Origin: Alphaproteobacteria bacterium
GTDB lineage: Bacteria; Pseudomonadota; Alphaproteobacteria; Sphingomonadales; Sphingomonadaceae
Direction: 5' to 3'
NCBI GenBank assembly: GCA_018828205.1
Contig: JAHJWA010000405.1
Location: 1 to 13,461 of the forward strand
Length of the DNA stretch: 13,461 nt
The notes under the pieces were generated by a model. The model did not search any database. It was given only the letters and a program-made list of their open reading frames with translations, and was not told the DNA's origin. This document shows, one piece after another, positions 1 to 8,878 of the stretch. The translations under genes and the position numbers were made by a program. The number at the start of each line of letters is the position of its first letter. The first letter of the stretch is position 1.

Positions 1-837
1 CCGACCGAGACGGTCTACGGCCTCGCCGCGCGCGCCGACAGCGCCGAGGCGGTGGCGCGGATCTACCAGGCCAAGGGCCGGCCGAGCTTCAACCCGCTGA
101 TCGTTCATGTAGCGGGGATCGCGGCAGCGCGGCGGCTGGCGCTGCTGGACGATACCGCGATCGCGCTGGCGGGGCGCTATTGGCCCGGGCCGCTGACGCT
201 GGTCTGCCCCATGCGCGACGATGCGGGGCTCGCCCCCGCGGTCACCGCGGGCCTGCCGACCTTGGCGCTGCGCCAGCCCGCGCATCCCGCGCTGGCCGCG
301 CTGCTCGACGCGGTCGCGTTTCCCCTGGCGGCGCCTTCGGCCAACCGCAGCGGTTTCGTCAGCCCGACCAGCGCGGAGCATGTCCTCGCGACGCTCGACG
401 GGCGGATCGATCTGGTGCTCGATGGCGGCGAATGCGCGCGGGGGCTCGAGTCGACGATCGTCGCCATGCGCGGCGAGGGGCGGATCGAGACGCTGCGCGC
501 CGGACCGATCGCCGTGCCGGGTGCGGAGCCGGTCGGAGCGGTCGATGGAATCGAGGCGCCCGGTCAGACGCTTAGCCATTACGCGCCCGGCAAGCCGGTG
601 CGGCTGGAGGCGATCGCGCGCCAGGAGGGCGAGTATCTGATCGGCTTCGGGAGCGTTGCGGGCGATTGCAGCCTGTCGGACGACGGCGATCTCGTCGAAG
701 CGGCGTCACGCCTCTATGCCTGCCTCCATCGCGCCGCAAAAGCATCGCAGCCGCGCATCGCGGTGGCACCGGTTCCGGACCATGGCCTGGGCATCGCGAT
801 CAACGACCGCCTCCGCCGCGCGGCGACGCCCGCCTAG
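1..837 (+). CDS. L-threonylcarbamoyladenylate synthase, Sua5 type (5' end missing)
   Basis: Makes threonylcarbamoyl-AMP from threonine, bicarbonate and ATP, the first step of the universal t6A37 modification of ANN-decoding tRNAs in the cytoplasm. The frame is open from base 1, so the start codon lies outside the window; 278 residues are visible. The YrdC fold shows PTETVYGLA at the very start, KGRPSFNPLIVHV (about residues 24-36), SANRSG and STIV. After it, a linker with GQTLSHYAPGKPVRL leads into a C-terminal Sua5 domain ending in GLGIAINDRLRRAA. That second domain separates Sua5 from the short TsaC/YrdC form. Sua5 proteins usually have about 310-330 residues, so roughly 30-50 are missing. 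A GTG at base 52 is only an internal codon, because the YrdC motif begins upstream of it. It converges with the next gene, 10 bases between stops. The family is certain; the missing 5' end is the only limit. Confidence 0.95.
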   Translation, partial: PTETVYGLAARADSAEAVARIYQAKGRPSFNPLIVHVAGIAAARRLALLDDTAIALAGRYWPGPLTLVCPMRDDAGLAPAVTAGLPTLALRQPAHPALAALLDAVAFPLAAPSANRSGFVSPTSAEHVLATLDGRIDLVLDGGECARGLESTIVAMRGEGRIETLRAGPIAVPGAEPVGAVDGIEAPGQTLSHYAPGKPVRLEAIARQEGEYLIGFGSVAGDCSLSDDGDLVEAASRLYACLHRAAKASQPRIAVAPVPDHGLGIAINDRLRRAATPA

Positions 838-847
838 ACGGACCCGC

Positions 848-1180
848 TCAGTCGTCGCTGGGCCGGTAGGGGATGGTCGGGATGATCTGCTGCATCTCGG
901 CATAGGTGTCGCGCGCGTCGTCGCAGGCGCGGCGGTTGCCGTCCTCGCAGGCGTCGAGCTGCTTTTCGTAATCGCGCTCGAGCCTGCCCAGCCGCTCTTC
1001 CTGGCGGCGGATTTCGCGGCCGCGGTTCTCGTCGCTTTCGGACTGGCTGGTGGTCGCCAGATCGACGCCCTTGCTGACCACGCGCACCGGGGCGGTGGCG
1101 ATATCGAGCGCGGTCTTGGCGAGGCAGCCTCCCAGCGCGACGGGGAGCAGACAGGCGAGCACAAGGCGGTAAGGAATCAT
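848..1180 (-). CDS. Small predicted lipoprotein with coiled-coil region
   Basis: Unknown function; 110 residues. The N-terminus MIPYRLVLACLLPVALGGC is a lipoprotein signal peptide with lipobox LGGC, and Cys19 is the predicted lipidation site, so the mature protein should be anchored in a membrane facing the periplasm. Residues about 52-75 are charged and heptad-like (predicted coiled coil), followed by a Cys78/Cys86 pair that could form a disulfide, and a proline-containing tail. I chose the ATG at 1180 over the in-frame ATG at 1189: an AAAGG Shine-Dalgarno sits 9 bases before the former but directly abuts the latter. It lies 62 bases downstream of the DUF2807 lipoprotein gene on the same strand with no visible terminator between, so the two may be co-transcribed. 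The reading frame and signal peptide are convincing; I recognise no named family. Confidence 0.82.
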   Translation of the reverse strand: MIPYRLVLACLLPVALGGCLAKTALDIATAPVRVVSKGVDLATTSQSESDENRGREIRRQEERLGRLERDYEKQLDACEDGNRRACDDARDTYAEMQQIIPTIPYRPSDD

Positions 1181-1242
1181 GGCGAACATCCTTTCGCCCC
1201 CTGCCTAGCGCCTAGCGCCTGCCCAGTCGCGCATTGTCTGCG

Positions 1243-2046
1243 TCAGTTCTCTTCCTGCGACCACTCGCCGGTGCCGGCAGCGGGCTCCTCGCGGGGCGAG
1301 TGGGCGCCCGTCGCTTCGCGGCAGTTGAGCTTGCCCGAACCCACCGCGTTGATGGTGCAGGTTGCGCGGCCGATCACGGTCACCTCGCCCGAGCCGACGA
1401 TATTGGCCTCGACCGTGCCATCGGAGGCGAATTCGGCCGCGCCCGAACCGGCAATGGTCACATCCGCGCTCCCGACCGTGAGCTCGGCCATGTCCGAGCG
1501 ACCCGAGCCGACGATCGACAGCTCGAGCCTGTCGGCGGTGCCGCCGGCCTGGTAGCTGCCCGAGCCCGCCACGGTCATGGTAAAACCGCCCGCCGCGATC
1601 TGCGCGGTGCGCACCGTGCCCGATCCTGCGATGGTGACCTCGGCATCGCCCGTGAGCGTGGCGGCTTCCACCGTGCCCGATCCGGCCAGCACGATCGAGT
1701 CGAGCGATGGCATGGTGACGCGCACGGTGGCGCGTCCCTCGGCCTTGCGCAGATCATGGTCGCGCATCACCCCGAGCGTGCCGTCCTCGATGGTGAAGCG
1801 CATCGCCTCGACCGCCTCGGGATTGCCGGTCACCGCGATATCGAGCGCCTGGCCCTGCGACACGATCAGCCTGTCGGGGCTGGCCAGCACCACGCCGGTC
1901 GGCGCCGCGCCGCCGGTGTCGAGCTCGGCCAGCGGCACGCCCTGGCCATCGCCGAAGCGCATCTCCATCCCGTCGCAACCCGCGGTAACCGCGCCCATCG
2001 CCATGGCCACGGCCGGCGCGACGCGCTTGAATATCCTGTGAAACAT
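1243..2046 (-). CDS. DUF2807 (head GIN domain) beta-solenoid lipoprotein
   Basis: 267 residues, with no established biochemical role for the family. The signal peptide ends in lipobox VTAGC, with Cys24 the lipidation site, which predicts an exported lipoprotein. The body is an array of short beta repeats each carrying a G-S-G turn: seven GSG triplets, in contexts such as VLAGSGTVEA, VTIAGSGTVR, MTVAGSGSYQ, LSIVGSGRSD and NAVGSGKLNC. This is the right-handed solenoid pattern of the DUF2807 putative auto-transporter adhesin/head GIN domain. The ATG at 2046 has an AGGAGG ribosome-binding site 5 bases upstream. An open extension to 2130 was rejected because it lacks a ribosome-binding site and would run through the promoter and the signal peptide start. 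A Glu/Pro-rich tail follows the last repeat. Surface or envelope-stress roles are possible but not shown by the sequence. Confidence 0.88.
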   Translation of the reverse strand: MFHRIFKRVAPAVAMAMGAVTAGCDGMEMRFGDGQGVPLAELDTGGAAPTGVVLASPDRLIVSQGQALDIAVTGNPEAVEAMRFTIEDGTLGVMRDHDLRKAEGRATVRVTMPSLDSIVLAGSGTVEAATLTGDAEVTIAGSGTVRTAQIAAGGFTMTVAGSGSYQAGGTADRLELSIVGSGRSDMAELTVGSADVTIAGSGAAEFASDGTVEANIVGSGEVTVIGRATCTINAVGSGKLNCREATGAHSPREEPAAGTGEWSQEEN

Positions 2047-2071
2047 GAAAGCCTCCTGCTGTGGTGCCCCA

Positions 2072-2081
2072 ACACCGGTGT
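2072..2081. promoter_or_regulatory. Perfect 10-bp palindrome in the DUF2807 gene leader
   Basis: ACACCGGTGT is self-complementary. It lies between the candidate -10 box and the ribosome-binding site of the DUF2807 lipoprotein gene, just downstream of the expected transcription start. A dimeric repressor bound here would block initiation or early elongation. Short palindromes are common in GC-rich DNA, so this is suggestive only. Confidence 0.25.
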
Positions 2082-2101
2082 GATCGGCAGTCCGTATTGC
2101 C

Positions 2102-2130
2102 GATATAATACAGCAGCCGGGGGCCCACAA
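2102..2130 (-). promoter_or_regulatory. Candidate promoter of the DUF2807 lipoprotein gene
   Basis: On the minus strand a TTGTGG hexamer (2125-2130) is followed after 17 bases by TATATC (2102-2107), inside a locally AT-rich TATTATATC patch in otherwise GC-rich DNA. The expected start near 2095 gives a leader of about 50 bases to the ATG at 2046. The carD terminator lies just upstream, so the gene needs its own promoter. The exact hexamers are uncertain; an overlapping TATTAT is an alternative -10. Confidence 0.45.
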
Positions 2131-2175
2131 GGCAAGAATCCATCCGCCGGTTTCGCGCCGCGGGTTCCGGGCACG

Positions 2176-2204
2176 AAAAAGGGGCCGCCCGGCAAGGCGG
2201 CCCC
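2176..2204 (-). terminator. Rho-independent terminator of carD
   Basis: A 9-bp perfect GC stem, GGGGCCGCC (2181-2189) paired with GGCGGCCCC (2196-2204), closes a 6-base loop. Read on the minus strand it is followed at once by TTTTT (2176-2180). It begins 30 bases after the carD stop codon. There is no T-run on the plus side, so it acts in the carD direction. This is the clearest terminator in the window. Confidence 0.9.
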
Positions 2205-2233
2205 TCGTTGCTTTCGAAACCGAGCAGCGGGCG

Positions 2234-2770
2234 TTACGCCTCTTCGTCGGTGCCGTAATATTGCGGCGCGTGCTCGCGCAGCACGTCGAGGATCTTTTCC
2301 AGCGCCGCGGGCTCGTCGGTCTTTTCCATGGCCGCGAGTTCGCGGGCGAGGCGGCTCGAGGCGGCTTCGAAGATCTGCCGTTCGGAATAGCTCTGTTCGG
2401 GCTGGTCCTCGGGACGGAACAGATCGCGGGTCACCTCGGCGATCGACACCAGGTCGCCCGAATTGATCTTCGCTTCGTACTCCTGCGCACGCCGGCTCCA
2501 CATGGTCCGCTTGACCTTGGGCTTGGCCTTGAGCGTCTCCATCGCTTCCTTGAGCGTCTTGTCGCTCGACAGCTTGCGCATGCCGATCGATTCGACCTTG
2601 TTGACCGGGACGCGCAGCGTCATCCGCTCTTTCTCGAACCGCAACACGTAGAGATCGAGCTGCATTCCGGCGATTTCCTCGCTCTGCAATTCGATCACAC
2701 GGCCCACGCCGTGCTTGGGGTAGACAACGTAATCGCCAACGTCGAAGGCATCATCGGCCTTGCTAGCCAT
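2234..2770 (-). CDS. carD: CarD/CdnL-family RNA polymerase-binding transcription regulator
   Basis: 178 residues. CarD/CdnL proteins bind the RNA polymerase beta subunit lobe and stabilise open complexes, notably at rRNA and growth-related promoters. The N-terminal Tudor-like polymerase-interacting domain is seen as FDVGDYVVYPKHGVGRVIEL (residues 9-28) through RVPVNKVESIGMRKL. The helical C-terminal DNA-binding domain starts near KVKRTMWSRRAQEYEAKINS (86-105). Trp91 matches the conserved tryptophan that wedges into DNA at the upstream edge of the -10 element, and LVSIAEVTRDL is typical of the family. The ATG at 2770 has AAGGA 7 bases upstream. A strong terminator follows the gene. The leader is long and structured, with a possible terminator of its own, suggesting control after initiation. 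Length and motifs agree with the alphaproteobacterial CdnL type. Confidence 0.96.
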   Translation of the reverse strand: MASKADDAFDVGDYVVYPKHGVGRVIELQSEEIAGMQLDLYVLRFEKERMTLRVPVNKVESIGMRKLSSDKTLKEAMETLKAKPKVKRTMWSRRAQEYEAKINSGDLVSIAEVTRDLFRPEDQPEQSYSERQIFEAASSRLARELAAMEKTDEPAALEKILDVLREHAPQYYGTDEEA

Positions 2771-2819
2771 GTACAGATCCTTTCATCCCGGGCAGGTGGG
2801 TCGGGGGAAGCGACATCGT

Positions 2820-2865
2820 AAAAACGGCTCCGCTGCGGATCGGGTGAACCGCAGAGCTGAACCGT
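2820..2865 (-). terminator. Terminator-like hairpin with U-run inside the carD leader
   Basis: Read on the minus strand, ACGGTTC pairs with GAGCCGT (outer stem, 2859-2865 with 2824-2830, one G-U pair). After a small internal loop, CTGCGG pairs with CCGCAG (inner stem, 2849-2854 with 2833-2838) around a 10-base loop. A run of five U (2820-2824) comes directly after. The G-U pair is a C-A mismatch on the plus strand, so the structure favours minus-strand RNA. It sits 49 bases before the carD ATG. It could end a small RNA, attenuate carD, or stop readthrough from the yihY-side operon. Confidence 0.6.
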
Positions 2866-2933
2866 CCAAACAACGCTTGGGGGTGTCCTGCCCTTTCAGT
2901 GTTTCTCACCTGCCGGGAGCATGCCGGAAGGGT
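2820..2933 (-). ncRNA. Candidate small RNA or carD leader/attenuator of about 114 nt
   Basis: A transcript started by the TATAAT box at 2940-2945 would begin near 2933 and could end at the U-run at 2820-2824. Its predicted 5' end folds at once: CCTTCCGG (2924-2931) pairs with CCGGCAGG (2909-2916), with one internal mismatch and a 7-base loop. A short stem with loop AGAAA follows, then the two-part terminator hairpin. There is no convincing coding content: an ATG at 2922 opens only 8 codons and lacks a ribosome-binding site. I do not recognise it as SRP RNA (no GGAAGGAAGCAGCC-type core), 6S RNA or a riboswitch class I know. It may simply be the structured 5' leader of carD. No expression evidence is available. 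Confidence 0.35.
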
Positions 2934-2939
2934 TGTTGC

Positions 2940-2969
2940 ATTATATAGCACACAATCCGCAATATTGCG
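2940..2969 (-). promoter_or_regulatory. Candidate promoter of carD or its leader RNA, with a palindromic operator
   Basis: On the minus strand a perfect TATAAT (2940-2945) lies in an AT-rich patch. The expected -35 position for a 17-base spacer (2963-2968) has no consensus hexamer. Instead it lies inside CGCAATATTGCG (2958-2969), a perfect 12-bp palindrome. A consensus -10, no -35 and a palindrome at that place is the layout of an activated or repressed promoter. The -10 lies 170 bases upstream of the carD ATG and starts 44 bases after the yihY stop. Confidence 0.5.
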
Positions 2970-2988
2970 AGTCCGTGGAATTCCGTGT

Positions 2989-3783
2989 CTAGGCTGTTTG
3001 GCGATTGCGAACCGCAGCGAATTCCGCGCCGAGCAGCAGGAAGAAAGCGCTCAGGTAGAACCAGGTGATCAGGATGATCACGCCGCCGAGCGAACCGTAG
3101 GTCGCGTTGTAGCTGGCGAAATTGGCGGCGTAGATGCCGAAGCCCGCGGTCGCGGCGATCCACAGCAGCGCGAAAAAGGCGGCGGCGGGCCAGATCGCGG
3201 TCCATTCCGGGCCGGGCTTGTTGGGTCCAACCCGGTAAAGCACACCGGCGCCCAGCGTGGCGAAGCCGAACAGGACGACGAAGCCGACCAGCGCGCCCGC
3301 AGGACCGGGTATCGAACCGACCGCCGCGACCACCCCGCCCATCACCGCCAGGCCGACCACCGCCCCCACGGTGATCGCGAGCGCGATCAGATTGCCGCGC
3401 AGGAAGCTGCGCGCGCTCTCGGCGTGGAAGGCGATATTGAGCCCGGTCATCACCGCGCGCGCGCCATTGCGCGCCCCGAACAGCGCGATGCCGAGCGCGA
3501 CCAGCAGGCTCAGCAGCTTGGTGGTGTCGCCATCCTCGCTCATCCGCAGCAATTGCTCGCCGATGATATCGGCGGCCGAAGCGGGCAGGTTCTCGGCCAG
3601 CAGGGCGATGTGGCCCGACACCGTCTGCGGATCGGCGACCAGGCCATAGCCCAGCACCGTCACCGCCAGCAGCGGCACCAGCGCGAGCAGGACGTAATAA
3701 GCGATGCCGGCCGCGATTATGCCGATGTTGTCGTTGCTGCCGGCCGCCCAGGCGGATCTGATCTGGTCGAAAGTGGAAGCCAT
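2989..3783 (-). CDS. YihY/virulence factor BrkB family inner-membrane protein
   Basis: 264 residues with six predicted membrane segments at about 20-48, 88-104, 132-158, 163-184, 195-215 and 230-256. The family signature SYNATYGSLGGVIILITWFY (224-243), running on into LSAFFLLLGAEFAAVRN, identifies the YihY/UPF0761 family. FGARNGARAVMTGLN and the early IAYYVLLALVPLLA also match. Function is not firmly known; older names (ribonuclease BN, BrkB) are not reliable guides. The start is uncertain. ATG at 3783 lies 13 bases after the ferredoxin stop. ATG at 3807 would overlap the ferredoxin gene by 11 bases and add codons with atypical A/T endings, so I prefer 3783. Neither has a clear ribosome-binding site, which fits translational coupling. 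It is the last gene of the minus-strand operon. Confidence 0.9.
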   Translation of the reverse strand: MASTFDQIRSAWAAGSNDNIGIIAAGIAYYVLLALVPLLAVTVLGYGLVADPQTVSGHIALLAENLPASAADIIGEQLLRMSEDGDTTKLLSLLVALGIALFGARNGARAVMTGLNIAFHAESARSFLRGNLIALAITVGAVVGLAVMGGVVAAVGSIPGPAGALVGFVVLFGFATLGAGVLYRVGPNKPGPEWTAIWPAAAFFALLWIAATAGFGIYAANFASYNATYGSLGGVIILITWFYLSAFFLLLGAEFAAVRNRQTA

Positions 3784-3796
3784 CAAAAGGTTCGGA

Positions 3797-4135
3797 TCAG
3801 TCGCCATCGCCCGGTTCGGGGGTGAAGAACTTCTCGAACTTGCCTTCCTCGCCCTTGTGCTCGTCGGCATCCTCGGGGGGGGCCTTCTGGCTCGTGATAT
3901 TGGGCCATTCGGCGGAAAACTTGGTGTTGAGCTCGAGCCATTGCTCCAGCCCGCCCTCGGTGTCGGGCAGAATCGCCTCGGCCGGGCATTCGGGCTCGCA
4001 CACGCCGCAATCGATGCATTCGCTGGGGTTGATCACCAGCATCGTCTCGCCTTCGTAGAAACAGTCCACCGGGCAGACCTCGACGCAATCGGTGTATTTG
4101 CATTTGATGCAGGCGTCGGTGACGACGTAGGTCAT
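3797..4135 (-). CDS. fdxA: Seven-iron ferredoxin ([3Fe-4S][4Fe-4S])
   Basis: 112-residue soluble electron carrier. The N-terminal half closely follows Azotobacter ferredoxin I: TDACIKCKYTDCVEVCPVDC and CIDCGVCEPECPAEAI. By that alignment Cys9, Cys17 and Cys50 bind the 3Fe cluster and Cys21, Cys40, Cys43 and Cys46 the 4Fe cluster; Cys12 and Cys25 are the extra conserved cysteines. A C-terminal extension of about 55 acidic residues (NTKFSAEWPNI, then Glu/Asp-rich) is usual for the alphaproteobacterial FdxA form. Its ATG overlaps the stop of the S4-domain gene (ATGA, 4132-4135), so translation is probably coupled. The redox partner cannot be read from the context; the operon otherwise concerns RNA. 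Confidence 0.96.
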   Translation of the reverse strand: MTYVVTDACIKCKYTDCVEVCPVDCFYEGETMLVINPSECIDCGVCEPECPAEAILPDTEGGLEQWLELNTKFSAEWPNITSQKAPPEDADEHKGEEGKFEKFFTPEPGDGD

Positions 4136-4442
4136 GGGTCGGCGTGTCCTCGTGGCGATTGTGTCTCTGCCGCTGCTAGGTCGGTTTGGCCGTGCGGGTC
4201 AAGCATCCGGTAGCAGCTGCGCGCCTCCTCCGGCGGCCCGCGCCGCGTCGGCAGCGCCAGCAGTTCGACCAGTCGCACCTGGCGGCCCAGCGGGATGGTG
4301 AGCACATCGCCCGCCGCCATCGGCTGGCTGGAGCGCGAGATCCGTGCGCCATTGCGGCGCAGCTGCCCGCTGTCGACGATCCCCGCGGCGAGGCTGCGCG
4401 AGCGCGCGAAGCGGAGAAAATAGAGCAGCCGGTCGACGCGCA

Positions 4443-4443
<1 letters not shown>
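4132..4443 (-). CDS. S4-domain RNA-binding protein (HSP15-like)
   Basis: 103 residues. An S4 RNA-binding fold fills about residues 1-55: MRVDRLLYFLRFARSRSLAA, then GQLRRNGARISRSSQPMAAGDVLTIPLG, the alternating helix and beta pattern of HslR/HSP15-like proteins. In E. coli HSP15 binds free 50S subunits carrying stalled nascent chains; the same role here is inference from family. The tail (RRGPPEEA region onward) is basic then polar and probably disordered. It is sandwiched between an RNA helicase and a ferredoxin gene with 4-base overlaps (ATGA) at its 3' junction and a 1-base helicase stop / ATG overlap (4441-4445) at its 5' junction, so it belongs to one operon with them. Confidence 0.9.
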
Positions 4444-7010
<2,567 letters not shown>

Positions 7011-7062
7011 TCAGCGCCCGCCCGCCGCGCCTTGTCGCCCAGGGGACTCGGATCGCCGCGAT

Positions 7063-7077
7063 TTAAACGGGTCTTAA
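7063..7077. promoter_or_regulatory. CtrA-type binding site TTAA-N7-TTAA
   Basis: TTAA (7063-7066), seven bases, then TTAAC (7074-7078) matches the full CtrA consensus TTAA-N7-TTAAC of alphaproteobacteria. Another TTAA follows at 7080-7083. The site lies 105 bases before the M23 peptidase GTG and 52 bases before the helicase start, in a divergent gap, so it could serve either gene. Such an AT-only pair of half-sites is rare by chance in DNA this GC-rich. Confidence 0.6.
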
Positions 7078-7182
7078 CTTTAATCCGCCAGACAACTCGG
7101 CCAAGGCGCCGCGCGCGACACATCGCGCAAAGGGTCGGGCCGCGCATCCCCATGACGCAGCGGTCGAAGCGGAGGTATTCGC

Positions 7183-8814
7183 GTGTACACGTCCCCCGAG
7201 GACCAGGACCGGAGCGAGGCCGGCGTCGGTGACGGCGCGGGCGGCCGGGCGCTTCCCGCCGCGCGGCTGGCGCACGACCAGATCCTGAAGGTGTTCGGCG
7301 ACCGGCCGGGGACTGCTGGTGCGACGACGCCTGCGGCTGGCTCTCTGGCCGCACGAATCGCCCGGCTCGAACTGGCCCAGGATCTGGGCCGCGATATCGG
7401 CAGCCGAGGCTGGTTCCGCGGGCTCGGCACCTTCGTCGGGCTGACCGCCGCGGCGCTCGCCTTCTGGCCCAGCTACGCCCCGCTCGAGGCCGCCCCGCCT
7501 GCATCGATCGAGGCCGAGAATGTCGACGAATACCGCAGCCAGCTGATCATGCCGCTGGCGCTGGGGAGCGACACCGGTCGGCGGATGGGCGCCACCGCGC
7601 TGGTTCGCCCGCTCGCCGCCGCCCCCGAACGTCCGCAGCTCCAGCTGGTCGCGACGCTGGCGCGCGGCGACAGTTTCCATCGCATGCTGCTGCGCGCCGG
7701 GGTCGGCCGCGAGGACGCCGAGCGGGTGGCGGCACTGGTGGGTGACGCCATGGCGATCGGCGCAATCGAGCCCGGCACCAAGGTCGATATCACGCTCGGT
7801 CGCCGCGCCAGCGCCGGCGCGCCGCGCCCGCTCGACCATCTCCAGTTCCGCGCCCGCTTCGATCTCGAACTCGCGCTCACAAGGCCCGCCCCGGGCAGCG
7901 CGCTGTCGCTCGAGCGCAAGGTGATCCGCGTCGACGAGACCCCGCTGCGGATCCGCGGCCGCGTCGGCAGCAGCCTCTACCGCTCGGCCCGCGCCGCGGG
8001 CGCGCCCGCCAGCGCGGTGCAGGCCTATCTCAAGGCGCTCGGCGATCACGTGAACATGGACCGCGAGATCGCGGCCGACGACACGTTCGACCTGATCGTC
8101 GCGCACCGCCGCGCCGCCACCGGCGAGCGTCAGGCCGGGCAATTGCTCTTTGCAGGGCTCGAGAGCGGCGACCGCCCACGCGCGCAATTGATGCGCTGGG
8201 GCGAGAAGGGCGCCTTCTTCGAGGCGTCCGGCGTGGGCGAACAGCGCAGCGGGCTGGTGGCGCCGGTGCCGGGGCCGATGAGCTCGAGCTACGGCATGCG
8301 CCGCCACCCGATCCTGGGCTATCGGCGGATGCATTCGGGGGTCGACTTCCGCGCCCGCCACGGCACCCCGATCGTCGCGGTGACCGATGGCCGCGTCACC
8401 GGGGCGGGGCGGATGGGCGGCTGCGGCAACGCGGTTAGGCTGCGTCATGGCGGCAATCTCGACACCCGCTATTGCCATATGAGCCGGATCGCGGTGCAGA
8501 ACGGCCAGAGCGTGCGGCGCGGACAGGTGATCGGCTATGTCGGCTCGACCGGGCTCTCGACCGGGCCGCATCTGCATTACGAAATGTACCGCGGCGGGCG
8601 CGCGATCGACCCGGCGGGCGTGTCCTTCGTCACCCGCGCGCAGCTCAGCGGCGCCGAGCTGCGCGAGTTCCGCGCGGCGCTCGCCAAGCTCAAGACCGTC
8701 GAGGCGGGGGCGGCGCTGGCCAGGCTCGACCAGACCGAGGCCGAGAGCGCCGCGCGCGAGCCGCAGCGCGAGATCGACCGGCTCGATCCCGCGCGCACCG
8801 CACCGGTTTCCTGA
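7183..8814 (+). CDS. Membrane-anchored M23 (LytM) peptidoglycan endopeptidase
   Basis: 543 residues. Predicted zinc metalloendopeptidase cutting peptidoglycan cross-bridges in the periplasm. A cytoplasmic N-terminus of about 78 residues precedes one membrane segment (about 79-96, ending AALAFWPSYAP). Residues about 150-310 resemble the LysM-like/Csd3-type domains that precede the catalytic domain in MepM-like enzymes (GSSLYRSARAAGAPASAVQ). The catalytic domain holds His384 and Asp388 (HSGVDF), His432 (YCHMS) and HLHYE with His463 and His465. The zinc ligands and catalytic histidines are all present, so it should be active, unlike EnvC-type activators. A charged C-terminal tail follows. The GTG start at 7183 has GGAGG 7 bases upstream. 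A CtrA-type box lies in its promoter region, suggesting cell-cycle control. Confidence 0.94.
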   Translation: MYTSPEDQDRSEAGVGDGAGGRALPAARLAHDQILKVFGDRPGTAGATTPAAGSLAARIARLELAQDLGRDIGSRGWFRGLGTFVGLTAAALAFWPSYAPLEAAPPASIEAENVDEYRSQLIMPLALGSDTGRRMGATALVRPLAAAPERPQLQLVATLARGDSFHRMLLRAGVGREDAERVAALVGDAMAIGAIEPGTKVDITLGRRASAGAPRPLDHLQFRARFDLELALTRPAPGSALSLERKVIRVDETPLRIRGRVGSSLYRSARAAGAPASAVQAYLKALGDHVNMDREIAADDTFDLIVAHRRAATGERQAGQLLFAGLESGDRPRAQLMRWGEKGAFFEASGVGEQRSGLVAPVPGPMSSSYGMRRHPILGYRRMHSGVDFRARHGTPIVAVTDGRVTGAGRMGGCGNAVRLRHGGNLDTRYCHMSRIAVQNGQSVRRGQVIGYVGSTGLSTGPHLHYEMYRGGRAIDPAGVSFVTRAQLSGAELREFRAALAKLKTVEAGAALARLDQTEAESAAREPQREIDRLDPARTAPVS

Positions 8815-8878
8815 CCCGGCGGGCGATTTGCGCCGCACTTCATTGCACCGCCCCAACGATTGCGGCACAGCTTGCCGG

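Noticed and set aside
1203..1220. Short tandem repeat of GCCTAGC units between the two lipoprotein genes
   Set aside because: Only about two and a half 7-base units, with no hairpin or link to a function; probably chance or slippage.
2896..2922. Eight-codon leader peptide in the candidate small RNA
   Set aside because: No ribosome-binding site and no run of regulatory codons; an 8-codon frame is expected by chance.
2820..2933. SRP (4.5S) RNA, 6S RNA or a known riboswitch in the carD leader
   Set aside because: The SRP core is absent, the ends do not pair as in 6S RNA, and I see no riboswitch consensus I know.
2763..2951. 62-codon open frame spanning the carD leader, including a possible 17-codon peptide overlapping the carD start
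   Set aside because: It would start inside the -10 region, has no good ribosome-binding site, and its residues look random. The short overlapping version has only a weak, distant GGAG.
7063..8868. Long minus-strand open frame opposite the M23 peptidase gene
   Set aside because: Ala/Arg/Gly-rich with no domain, and it would run through the divergent promoter region; the plus strand has an intact LytM active site.
8537..8878. Upstream in-frame extension of hemB
   Set aside because: It lies mostly within the peptidase gene, is Arg/Ser/Pro-rich, and HemB proteins start at the position of the ATG at 8879.
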